A DNA stretch of 10,310 nt from Clostridia bacterium (GTDB lineage Bacteria > Bacillota_A > Clostridia > Christensenellales > UBA1242). The notes beneath the pieces are model-generated. The model was given only the letters and a program-made list of their open reading frames with translations, was not told the DNA's origin and did no database searches. The translations under genes were made by a program, and so were the position numbers. Below, in pieces: positions 1-6,305 of this stretch (positions within the stretch are counted from its first letter, which is position 1; every line of letters begins with the position of its first letter). Where the stretch lies: contig JAQVQJ010000034.1 of NCBI GenBank assembly GCA_028701635.1, forward strand, positions 1 to 10,310. The letters run 5' to 3'.

Positions 1-289
1 CTGCACCACCAACATAGTCTTTAGCATCAATAATTGACTCTGCCATTTCATAAGACATTTCACTATCTTTATTTGATAGCCATCTAATTTGTTCCTCATC
101 TAGTTTTTGAAAGGTTTGACCATTTGATGGATCGTTAAGATATTCTCTATGTTGAACAAGCAATATTTGAAATTTTCTTTGACTAACGTTATTCCAAACT
201 TCACCCTCTAATTTTTTTGCCACCTTTAAAAACCCATAAATTCTATCAGATTCTCTGACTGTAGTCGACATACTCCATAATGATTCCAT
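1..289 (-). CDS. AlwI-like type II restriction endonuclease, N-terminal part (runs off the window)
   Basis: Only the first 96 codons are present; the reading frame is open to the window edge. It starts at an ATG preceded by AAAGG nine bases upstream. The N-terminus reads W-S-M-S-T-T-V-R-E-S-D-R-I followed by a helical stretch with L-E-G-E-V-W. This resembles the opening of AlwI-family endonucleases (W-x-x-x-T-T-V-R-x-x-x-R), recalled from memory rather than by search. No catalytic residues are visible in this part. It lies 41 bases after the GHKL ATPase gene and is third in an operon with a C5 methyltransferase, which fits the nuclease component of that restriction system. It could also be an unrelated helical DNA-binding protein; the operon position is the stronger support. 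Confidence 0.55.
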   Translation of the reverse strand, partial: MESLWSMSTTVRESDRIYGFLKVAKKLEGEVWNNVSQRKFQILLVQHREYLNDPSNGQTFQKLDEEQIRWLSNKDSEMSYEMAESIIDAKDYVGGA

Positions 290-330
290 TTAAATCTACC
301 TTTCTTTAATAAAAACTCCTTACATTAGTA

Positions 331-1977
331 TTATCGTTTTTTTGATTCTTGTAATCTTTTAAACAAGTGTGATAGGAGACTTAGTAAATCCAGACAATCC
401 TTTTCAGTAAACAATCCAGATTGTTGTAAGTCTGTTATTTCTTCATGAGATAGTATATTTCTTCCGCCTTGAACAATTCCCATCGATAAATGTTTCTGCC
501 CGTCTTCTATGTTCTCTAAAGTCTTTTGTGTAAAGGCGCTCCCATCTGGCTTTAGGAAGCCATCAACCACTGATAGCAATTGAGAAACACCAAATGAAGA
601 TGTCATTATTGGTAAATCATCCGTTTGAGTCGTTCCGGATTTTTGCTTAACTTTATTTTTATATCGTTTTAACGCTTCTTGAAATGCAATGTAATAATTT
701 CCTTGTTCATAGTGTGTTTTTGAAGCATCTTGTATTTCATTACTTAGCATTCTGTAGTGATAATAAGTATATTCTGGAACTAGTTTATTTATATCTATCA
801 CAACTGAATCAAACATTTCATCCGTTATCTCAGGTTCATTAGACACTGATGTGATTATTCTTTCTAGTTTTCCCTTAACAGAATCAGGAACTTTCGAAAG
901 CCAATCATTAACATTTATTGAAGTTCGTTCATTTATTTTCTCAATCTTATCCTTACTTCTTCTTGCACTCCAATCTTGAACTATAAATCTAAGTACACTT
1001 TGTAAAGTTAATTGTAACTCTAAAGTTAAATCGTTATCCCAATCGATCATTTGTCTATCTGTAGAAATATAATCTTCATTTTCATCATCAATGTAATCTG
1101 CTTCGATCCATCCTGTAAGATATGAAAAAGTATGCCCAGCCTCAGATAATCCAAAAAAACTGGCTTCGTTAGCTTGCCTTCCACGAGCATAGAGAGTAAT
1201 ACCTCTTAACTCGGGTTTCAACGGTTTCCTTGAAGAAATAATTTTCCCTTTTACAGAGTCTTTATAGGGGAAATCTGGAGTTTTTTGTTCAATAATTTCC
1301 TTAACATCCCACATATATTGCTCATCAATTCCTTCAATTCGGTCTTCTTTGGTTATTAATCTTTTCTCCAAATCATTTTTGGAGACAAAAACCTTAAAGT
1401 TTTCATCAAAAATATTAAATAATTTAGATAGAGATAATACTATTTGTTCTAAATTGAAGTTTGAAGTTCGTTTCAAATCTGAAACTGAAATTGATGTGCC
1501 ATGAAATATTGATGAGTCAACCGTTGTAATTTCATATAATGGGTGATATTCACCCGATCTTTCATTCAATATTTGTTCCCAATTCATGGTAAATTTAACT
1601 AATTGATTAGAGCCACGTTTACAAGTATTTATTTCAATTGTTTTTCCAATACCAAATAAAGCAAGTTTTCCTAACCCTTTTCTACCTGTTATTTTACGAT
1701 TTAATATACTAGGGTTATCATCAAAATCACGTCTTCTACGACCAATAACAAGAAAATTATCGTTAATTTCTTCAAAAGACATCCCATCTCCATTATCTGT
1801 TACTACTACCTTCTTATTATCGTCCGAATCAAATAATTCCACATTTACTTCAGTTGCATTAGCATCGTAGCCATTTGCAATTAACTCTGCTAGCGCAGAT
1901 GGTAATCTGGAATACATTTTAATACCTAAATGTTCAATTGTCCTTGGATCAAACTTTAACCTTAAATTATCACTCAT
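331..1977 (-). CDS. MORC/MutL-like GHKL ATPase of a restriction-modification system
   Basis: The 548-residue protein has a GHKL (gyrase/Hsp90/histidine kinase/MutL) ATPase domain in its first ~200 residues. The Mg-binding N-box is ELIANGYDA (E31, N35, D38). Motif G1 is DNGDGM (61-66) and the glycine-rich ATP lid is GRKGLGK (98-104). The opening K-F-D-P-R-T-I-E-H-L-G and the RRRDF segment match prokaryotic MORC-like (paraMORC) proteins, a class Iyer, Abhiman and Aravind placed in restriction systems. The middle (about 200-350) should hold the S5-like half of the ATPase module; the last ~170 residues are helical and unassigned. It overlaps the upstream methyltransferase gene by 8 bases, indicating translational coupling. 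Its likely role is an ATP-driven clamp or translocation partner for the downstream nuclease. A relation to BbrUII/HgiDII restriction proteins is possible but unproven. Confidence 0.8.
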   Translation of the reverse strand: MSDNLRLKFDPRTIEHLGIKMYSRLPSALAELIANGYDANATEVNVELFDSDDNKKVVVTDNGDGMSFEEINDNFLVIGRRRRDFDDNPSILNRKITGRKGLGKLALFGIGKTIEINTCKRGSNQLVKFTMNWEQILNERSGEYHPLYEITTVDSSIFHGTSISVSDLKRTSNFNLEQIVLSLSKLFNIFDENFKVFVSKNDLEKRLITKEDRIEGIDEQYMWDVKEIIEQKTPDFPYKDSVKGKIISSRKPLKPELRGITLYARGRQANEASFFGLSEAGHTFSYLTGWIEADYIDDENEDYISTDRQMIDWDNDLTLELQLTLQSVLRFIVQDWSARRSKDKIEKINERTSINVNDWLSKVPDSVKGKLERIITSVSNEPEITDEMFDSVVIDINKLVPEYTYYHYRMLSNEIQDASKTHYEQGNYYIAFQEALKRYKNKVKQKSGTTQTDDLPIMTSSFGVSQLLSVVDGFLKPDGSAFTQKTLENIEDGQKHLSMGIVQGGRNILSHEEITDLQQSGLFTEKDCLDLLSLLSHLFKRLQESKKR

Positions 1978-3013
1978 CGTATCCTAACCCCTTTAAATGA
2001 TTTTTAATACTGATTGCAATTACTTCACCCAATCTGACAGGTACTGCATTGCCGATTTGTCTTGCTACATCTGTAATGTTATAATTTGAAGTTGGTACAA
2101 ATTTATAGTCAGCTGGGAATGACTGGAGAATAGCTCCTTCTCTCAAACTAATTGCTCGATCTTGTTCTGGATGGCCGTATCTACCAGTTCCATATCTGTT
2201 AAACTGTGTCGTTAGTGTTGGAGAAACAGTGTCATACTCCATTCTGCCGTACACAGAACTAAAGGTTTTTCCTGATTCTCTTTTATAACAGGTAGGTAAT
2301 AATTTTTCATCCCAATCTCTCCAAGTTCCACCAGGAATCGATGATTTTATTCTTTTTAGATTTACTGAATTTAAAGACGCTGCCCTATGTAGCGGATCTT
2401 CTTCATGAGTTTGCCCTTGTATTATCTTAGGTAAACTTCCTATTGCTTCTCTTACAGTAACTTTGTTGTTTTTATGTGTTGGCTCAATTAGCTTTATCTC
2501 ACCTAATTTTGATGCCAATAATAGAAGTCTTTTTCTTCTTTGTGGAACACCGTACTCTGAAGAATCAACAACTTCATAACTAACATAATATCCACTTTCT
2601 TCAAGTTCTTTAACAAAATCTTTAAAGACTACTTCATTTCTTAATGATGGAACATTTTCCATTGATACAATTTCTGGTTTAACCTTTTCAATATGATCTA
2701 GAAATGAATATAATAAACCCCATCTAGATTCTTTTGTTTTATCTTGCTCATTCTTTTGCAGCGTCGAAAAAGGTTGGCACGGTGCACAACCCATTAATAT
2801 TTTAGTTTTAGATTCTCCAAACATTTCAGAAATTTCTTCAGAAGGGTATGTTCCTACATCATGCAAAATGAATTTGGAATTGTTGTTTTCTGTATAAGCA
2901 AATTCACAAGTAGCATCTATATCAATTCCCGCCACCACTGGAATACCTGCTTTAACAAATCCATGAGTTAATCCCCCAATCCCACAGAACAAATCAATTG
3001 CTTTAATTGACAC
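1970..3013 (-). CDS. DNA (cytosine-5) methyltransferase, restriction-modification system 1
   Basis: This 347-residue protein transfers a methyl group from S-adenosylmethionine to C5 of cytosine. The C5-MTase motifs are in canonical order: motif I DLFCGIGG (7-14), motif IV GCAPCQPFS with catalytic C79, motif VI ENV (119-121), motif VIII QRRKR (158-162) and motif X GNAVPVRLGE (321-330). The target-recognition region lies about 185-290 and includes SVYGRMEYDTVSPTLTTQF. The start is GTG, supported by AAAGGGG nine bases upstream. It is the first gene of an operon with the GHKL ATPase (8-base overlap) and an AlwI-like nuclease, so it should protect host sites from them. Its recognition sequence cannot be read from the protein. 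Upstream lies the 88-base leader repeat shared with the other methyltransferase. Confidence 0.95.
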   Translation of the reverse strand: MSIKAIDLFCGIGGLTHGFVKAGIPVVAGIDIDATCEFAYTENNNSKFILHDVGTYPSEEISEMFGESKTKILMGCAPCQPFSTLQKNEQDKTKESRWGLLYSFLDHIEKVKPEIVSMENVPSLRNEVVFKDFVKELEESGYYVSYEVVDSSEYGVPQRRKRLLLLASKLGEIKLIEPTHKNNKVTVREAIGSLPKIIQGQTHEEDPLHRAASLNSVNLKRIKSSIPGGTWRDWDEKLLPTCYKRESGKTFSSVYGRMEYDTVSPTLTTQFNRYGTGRYGHPEQDRAISLREGAILQSFPADYKFVPTSNYNITDVARQIGNAVPVRLGEVIAISIKNHLKGLGYDE

Positions 3014-3072
3014 AATATAACCCCTTTCACCTTGTAACTTAAATCAAATTTTATATAAAAATAAAACTCCCC

Positions 3073-3160
3073 AAACTTTCCACTATTTACCCAATCCTTT
3101 AACTAGTTAAAAGGGGTATCTATTTACTCATTCAAGACATCATAAACGTACATTATTGAC
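3073..3160 (-). repeat. 88-base leader element, copy A (upstream of methyltransferase 1)
   Basis: This stretch matches 9436-9523 at 82 of 88 positions with no gaps and in the same orientation. It ends 59 bases before the methyltransferase 1 GTG. It contains the perfect palindrome TTTAACTAGTTAAA (3098-3111) and a nine-codon reading frame. In RNA form, UACCC and GGGUA flank the palindrome and could extend a stem. Its upstream edge abuts the stop codon region of the membrane-protein gene. Confidence 0.9.
3124..3153 (-). CDS. Possible nine-codon leader peptide, copy A
   Basis: The frame ATG to TAA encodes MYVYDVLNE. Copy B encodes MYVYEILNE. Of the three base differences, one is synonymous (TTG/TTA) and two are conservative (D/E, V/I), which hints at selection on the peptide. 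No ribosome binding site is visible, so translation is uncertain. A second in-frame ATG lies four codons upstream. Confidence 0.3.
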   Translation of the reverse strand: MYVYDVLNE

Positions 3161-3167
3161 GTCATTA
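3153..3167. repeat. 15-base direct repeat, copy 1
   Basis: TTATTGACGTCATTA here matches TTATTGACGTTATTA at 3966-3980 in 14 of 15 positions, in the same orientation. The two copies bracket the membrane-protein gene, one at its stop codon and one at the end of the glycosylase-like gene. This could mark the edges of an inserted cassette, or be chance in AT-rich sequence. Confidence 0.45.
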
Positions 3168-3863
3168 ATCAATTAAACTAGATGTTTTTTCTTCTATAGA
3201 AAAATCAATCTGTTCAATCTTTAACTTAGACACTACTCTCTTCAATTTATTACTTGAAAAAATAATTCTTTGTTTCTTTATTTCTATATTTTCAATTTTT
3301 TCTACCCACGAAACCACATAATGATTTTTTGACAGTCTGTCTTCCTTATAATCACTTCGCATCTTATTAATGATATTAGTGAATATATCACTAACAGCAA
3401 AAAACAATCCAGACAAATACATTAATATTGGAACGGTAACATAAGAAAGCAGGGATGAATACAAATCATTAAACGTAACTAGATATAATGTTGCTGTAAA
3501 TATGAATACTGCACCAATTATTTTTTCATACAATGCATTGCACTTTTTCTCTCTAACAATGGAATAGGTTGAAAATACTAATCCAATCATGTTTAAGAGT
3601 AGCATTAAAGTTATTGTAACAATAGTAAATAAAGGTAATTCATATCCAGATGGTCCTTCATACCAAGAATAGTTTGTTATTATTTCAATACCACTAAATT
3701 CATACCATGTACTAAATTCAAATGGACTCCCTGGGTTTTTCACAACATATATGTCTGCTTGTTCAATGAAGAGTAAAAAACTTATACTTACTAGTAAAAT
3801 TAGACTTGTTATATGATACTTTACTTTTTGTAATTTAAAAACTCTTTTTAAAAACCTATACAT
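3165..3863 (-). CDS. Four-helix membrane protein of unknown function
   Basis: I do not recognise a family for this 232-residue protein. Hydrophobic segments at about 16-34, 77-100, 114-131 and 136-158 indicate four transmembrane helices. The lysine/arginine-rich N-terminus suggests it is cytoplasmic, leaving a ~40-residue aromatic loop (about 36-76) outside and a ~70-residue charged tail (160-232) inside. The ATG follows a strong GGAGGGG ribosome binding site. The gene sits alone between the PvuRts1I operon and methyltransferase 1, with 98 bases upstream and 151 downstream. Membrane proteins in defence islands sometimes act as abortive-infection effectors, but nothing in this sequence shows that. 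The 15-base direct repeats around it raise the possibility of a separate insertion. Confidence 0.8.
   Translation of the reverse strand: MYRFLKRVFKLQKVKYHITSLILLVSISFLLFIEQADIYVVKNPGSPFEFSTWYEFSGIEIITNYSWYEGPSGYELPLFTIVTITLMLLLNMIGLVFSTYSIVREKKCNALYEKIIGAVFIFTATLYLVTFNDLYSSLLSYVTVPILMYLSGLFFAVSDIFTNIINKMRSDYKEDRLSKNHYVVSWVEKIENIEIKKQRIIFSSNKLKRVVSKLKIEQIDFSIEEKTSSLID
3172..3177 (-). promoter_or_regulatory. Weak -10 box candidate for methyltransferase 1
   Basis: Read on the minus strand, TTTAAT is followed by TGATTA. This aligns with TACAAT-TTATTA ahead of leader copy B and TATAAT-TTATTT ahead of the PvuRts1I-like gene. It would place the transcript start near the beginning of leader copy A. 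It lies inside the last codons of the membrane-protein gene and has no good -35 box. Confidence 0.25.
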
Positions 3864-3961
3864 AATACCCCTCCATGCTTTTATAATTTTAATACTCTTG
3901 CAATTATGTACAAAGAAGCCTTATCTGCCCCATCTTAAATTAACCTCTAAGATCTTCTTCA

Positions 3962-4819
3962 TTACTTATTGACGTTATTATTTTTTGCAGCCTCGTAGAA
4001 AAGTTCATAACTTTCCTTTGCTTCTTTAGGTGCTGCACTTGTTAAATAAAACTTGTTTGTATTGTTATCAAAATAATACCATTTAGGATTAGTCATAAAA
4101 TAGGGCCGAGATATCTTTATAGGTTCTTTTTCTGTAAATCTTTCTTCCCTATCCCTTACAAACTTCCAAATGAGATTATCCAACATCCTGATTGTAAATC
4201 TCTCATATTTGTCTTGTACAGTTGTCAACTGTTCTTTAAAGGCAATATTAAGTTTATACTCATCAAGTTTTCCATAATTTAAATACTCTTCAAAAAATCT
4301 ATAAATATGTCTGTCTGGTTTAAACCTTTCAGTATCACCAGCAAGCATCATTAAGTATTCAAATGTGATTCCGCTTTTTTGCCCTTTTATTTGAGTAATC
4401 TTCTGTTTTAAATCTTCCTTATTAGAATACTTTAGTAAGTCTTCTTTGGTCTGAATTTTATGTTGATCAAGAATATTAATAAATTCTTTTACAGCTTGCG
4501 CTTTTAATATACCATTTGACGTTGATGTTCTTTGTCTATTTCTAAAAACTTCCTCAGCTAACTTAACATCCGAATATTCAGAATACTGACCAATAAAATC
4601 ACTTACTAAAAACTCTTGTTGATTATATAAATCTATTCCAGTATATGAAGCAAATCTTTCTACTGTTTTGAATGTACTCTCATATTTAGCAGATATTGAG
4701 AAAACTGAATCAATAACTCCCAATACTAGACTCTTATAACCATATTCTTTTGCTTCTCTTAAATAGTTATCAAAATATTCACTTGGTAACACTTCTAAAA
4801 TATTCTTTTTGTTATCCAT
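3962..4819 (-). CDS. Divergent HhH-type DNA glycosylase-like protein
   Basis: This 285-residue protein has a segment resembling the helix-hairpin-helix and catalytic loop of the HhH-GPD superfamily. IKGQKSGITFEYLMMLAG (about 144-161) is followed by KPDRHIYRFF (167-176). This aligns with the endonuclease III pattern LPGVGRKTA...VDTHIFR. D169 would be the catalytic aspartate; the lysine of bifunctional enzymes is not conserved and there is no iron-sulfur cysteine cluster, suggesting a monofunctional glycosylase. About 50 C-terminal residues after the HhH region look like an extra domain. The ATG at 4819 is chosen because GTGAGG lies six bases upstream; a GTG four codons earlier overlaps that site. 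It is third in the operon with the PvuRts1I-like nuclease, suggesting action on modified bases. It could instead have lost activity and only bind DNA. Confidence 0.6.
   Translation of the reverse strand: MDNKKNILEVLPSEYFDNYLREAKEYGYKSLVLGVIDSVFSISAKYESTFKTVERFASYTGIDLYNQQEFLVSDFIGQYSEYSDVKLAEEVFRNRQRTSTSNGILKAQAVKEFINILDQHKIQTKEDLLKYSNKEDLKQKITQIKGQKSGITFEYLMMLAGDTERFKPDRHIYRFFEEYLNYGKLDEYKLNIAFKEQLTTVQDKYERFTIRMLDNLIWKFVRDREERFTEKEPIKISRPYFMTNPKWYYFDNNTNKFYLTSAAPKEAKESYELFYEAAKNNNVNK
3966..3980. repeat. 15-base direct repeat, copy 2
   Basis: TTATTGACGTTATTA is the partner of 3153-3167 (14 of 15 identical). It lies within the last codons of the glycosylase-like gene (N-N-V-N region), so it may simply be coding sequence that resembles the other copy. 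Confidence 0.45.
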
Positions 4820-4837
4820 ACAAAACCTCACAAATAC

Positions 4838-5017
4838 CTAACTAAGAATTTTAATGTCAATGACTGACCATCCAGGATTTTTTCTTTCTATTTCAGCAAT
4901 CGTATTTTTTTGTTTATCAAAGTCATTTGTCCATTTGACATTGACTGCTCCACTAGTGACTGATGTGCTTCCACCACGTTTTAGTTTTACGTTATAATTC
5001 ACACTTCCAGATGGCAT
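4838..5017 (-). CDS. 59-residue protein of unknown function in the PvuRts1I operon
   Basis: I do not recognise this short gene. Its ATG overlaps the stop codon of the PvuRts1I-like gene by one base (TAATG), the classic arrangement for translational coupling. Its TAG is 18 bases before the glycosylase-like start. The protein begins MPSGSVNYNVKLKRGG, has a second likely strand near GAVNVKWT, a charged helix near QKNTIAEIERK and a final strand near WSVIDIKIL. This predicts a small strand-strand-helix-strand fold without membrane segments or cysteines. Its fixed place between two DNA-acting genes suggests a partner or specificity subunit, but that is inference. Its length and coupling make a chance reading frame unlikely. 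Confidence 0.75.
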   Translation of the reverse strand: MPSGSVNYNVKLKRGGSTSVTSGAVNVKWTNDFDKQKNTIAEIERKNPGWSVIDIKILS

Positions 5018-5979
5018 TATAAAGTCTCTCCATTTCTTACTATAGGTATGTAATCTTCAATTCTCTCATAATACTCTGCTTTACGATAGACACCATTATG
5101 TTCTATCGCAACTTTTTTGGTTTTATGAAATTTGCCAATAAACTTGTATCCATTTCTTCCAAGTGGATCCTTTGATTTAGCAAAGACATATCTATCATGT
5201 TCAAACCAAGTTATTTCTTCGACGTAATCTTTTTGCACAATTTCTGAATATTCTTCATTAAATTCAAGAATTGTTCCATCAGTATTTAATCTGTTATTCC
5301 AATCCTTTGACACTGAATTGAAAATATTTTCACTCATAACTGCAAGTTTTGGAAACCATATTTTAGTTGATTGAAATTGAATGTTATTAGCTAAATTGGT
5401 AGGTAAGAAATAAGTTCGCATTCCTCCTGCTCCACCACCTTGAGTATAGCTGGTGCCTAACAAAAGATTACACGTTTCTACAATTGATCCAAACAAAACA
5501 TCATCATAAATTGTTATATTATCTTTACCAGAAACATATTCATTCACATTTGTAATCCATGGTTGAACATGTGTCACTCTTATCTTTTCATGAATAAAGT
5601 CTACTACTTCACTAATCTGTGTCTCAATTTCTTCAAACGTCTTTCCGTGAACAATAATGCGTTTTTCCACATAATTAGATGTTTCATTGGTAACTATTTT
5701 ATTGATTTCAAACCAAATAGCTTCAGTTCTATTAATATCATTTTGTATCTGATTGACATGGTGTCTTTCATCAATCTCTATTCCTAAATTTAATTGAGGG
5801 AAAAATAAATCTATAAAGTAATGTTCATTGTTTGTACTATTGAAAACATATTGTTGAGTTACAGGCTTAATATCATTATTGCCCACTCTATTCCAAATTG
5901 CATTTATTACAAAATTCTCATAATCTTTTCTTTTAGTTCTAGAAAGAGTCTTAATCAAGTATTCTGTTTTATTATCCAT
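5017..5979 (-). CDS. PvuRts1I/AbaSI-family modification-dependent (type IV) endonuclease
   Basis: The 320-residue protein resembles PvuRts1I and AbaSI, which cut DNA containing 5-hydroxymethylcytosine and its glucosylated form. The N-terminal Vsr-like nuclease domain covers about residues 1-135. It carries LSRTKRKDYENFVINAIW, then QQYV, D57 in FIDLFFP and the active-site cluster EIDERHH (68-74). The second half (about 155-310) fits the SRA-like modified-base-binding domain: DDVLFGSIVETCN, KIWFPKLA, and near the end KDPLGRNGYKFIGKF. An upstream ATG at 6036 would add 19 residues. The ATG at 5979 is preferred because AAGGGTG precedes it and the protein then begins where PvuRts1I begins. It is first in an operon with the 59-residue protein and the glycosylase-like gene. 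The likely target is T-even-type phage DNA. Family assignment is by remembered motif pattern. Confidence 0.85.
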   Translation of the reverse strand: MDNKTEYLIKTLSRTKRKDYENFVINAIWNRVGNNDIKPVTQQYVFNSTNNEHYFIDLFFPQLNLGIEIDERHHVNQIQNDINRTEAIWFEINKIVTNETSNYVEKRIIVHGKTFEEIETQISEVVDFIHEKIRVTHVQPWITNVNEYVSGKDNITIYDDVLFGSIVETCNLLLGTSYTQGGGAGGMRTYFLPTNLANNIQFQSTKIWFPKLAVMSENIFNSVSKDWNNRLNTDGTILEFNEEYSEIVQKDYVEEITWFEHDRYVFAKSKDPLGRNGYKFIGKFHKTKKVAIEHNGVYRKAEYYERIEDYIPIVRNGETL

Positions 5980-6083
5980 CAACAACACCCTTTCAATATA
6001 TAAATAAAAATGATGGCTGTAGACCTTTTGTCCCATTTAATCACACCCATAAACGGAATAATCCAGATAATAGTGACCACCAT
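5979..6083 (-). CDS. Candidate 34-residue hydrophobic peptide upstream of the PvuRts1I-like gene
   Basis: An ATG frame in the leader of the PvuRts1I-like gene encodes 34 residues, MVVTIIWIIPFMGVIKW followed by a short charged stretch and a second hydrophobic run. Its TGA overlaps the ATG at 5979 by one base (TGATG), so it could couple translation to the nuclease. A weak GGGT lies about 11 bases upstream of its start. Hydrophobic composition is expected of chance frames in AT-rich DNA, so this is a candidate only. Confidence 0.22.
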   Translation of the reverse strand: MVVTIIWIIPFMGVIKWDKRSTAIIFIYILKGCC

Positions 6084-6154
6084 CAGTTTAAATACCCGTC
6101 AATTTTAATACCTCTTGTAGAATCAATAAATTAAATCACATTTCATCTAAATAA

Positions 6155-6163
6155 ATTATAACA
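6155..6163 (-). promoter_or_regulatory. Extended -10 promoter for the PvuRts1I operon
   Basis: On the minus strand, TGTTATAAT is a perfect TATAAT with the upstream TG of an extended -10. A recognisable -35 is lacking, as is common for extended -10 promoters. Transcription would start near 6148, giving a leader of about 170 bases before the ATG at 5979. Confidence 0.6.
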
Positions 6164-6200
6164 TATTTAACAAGCTAGAATCCAGCCCAAAGATGAACTA

Positions 6201-6214
6201 TTACATAAATGTAA
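6201..6214. promoter_or_regulatory. Palindromic operator candidate upstream of the PvuRts1I operon
   Basis: TTACATAAATGTAA has 6-base arms around two central bases. It differs by one base from TTACATATATGTAA at 9576-9589. It ends 40 bases upstream of the -10 box, against 39 at the other copy. After each palindrome, in transcription direction, AGTT and GGCT occur at identical offsets. This suggests one regulator binds both promoters. Confidence 0.55.
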
Positions 6215-6305
6215 CAACTCAAAACAACATATTTTAAGTATTATTCTTTCAATTCACTATTTTCAATTTTATATGAAAAACTGATTTCAAAAGTGATTCC
6301 TGCAT

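Larger units (their letters stand above)
5980..6305. other. Intergenic regulatory region between the HpaII-like and PvuRts1I operons
   Basis: About 325 bases lack a convincing full-size gene. They hold an extended -10 promoter (6155-6163), an upstream palindrome (6201-6214), a ~170-base leader for the PvuRts1I-like gene and the 34-residue candidate frame. TGATGG and CCATCA, in the leader and near 6010, could pair around a ~60-base loop just before the ribosome binding site. I see no clear terminator hairpin with a T-run after the gene ending at 6306. Confidence 0.6.

Noticed and set aside
264..269. A GTCGAC site inside the AlwI-like gene, the target of BbrUII/HgiDII-type enzymes
   Set aside because: One site is about what chance gives, and the recognition sequence of system 1 is unknown.
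635..638. Only one CCGG, the presumed HpaII-like target, seen in the window
   Set aside because: It may reflect site avoidance, but low GC content alone predicts only a handful of sites, so one is not good evidence. A genome-wide count against a composition model would decide.
3049..3060. AT-only palindrome TTTTATATAAAA ahead of methyltransferase 1
   Set aside because: AT-only palindromes are frequent at this base composition and nothing similar precedes the other operons.
5017..5979. Possible Vsr mismatch-repair endonuclease accompanying the C5 methyltransferases
   Set aside because: The N-terminal nuclease domain is Vsr-like, but at 320 residues the protein is far longer than Vsr and the second half fits the PvuRts1I/AbaSI SRA-like domain.
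5563..6003. Two plus-strand reading frames of 74 and 60 codons within the nuclease gene
   Set aside because: They lie opposite a well-supported nuclease gene and are rich in F, I, L and N as expected of antisense AT-rich DNA, with no ribosome binding site or recognisable motif.
6240..6305. Possible terminator after the helical-protein gene
   Set aside because: GATTTCAAAAGTGATT looks partly symmetrical but does not form a convincing GC-bearing hairpin with a following T-run on the transcribed strand.
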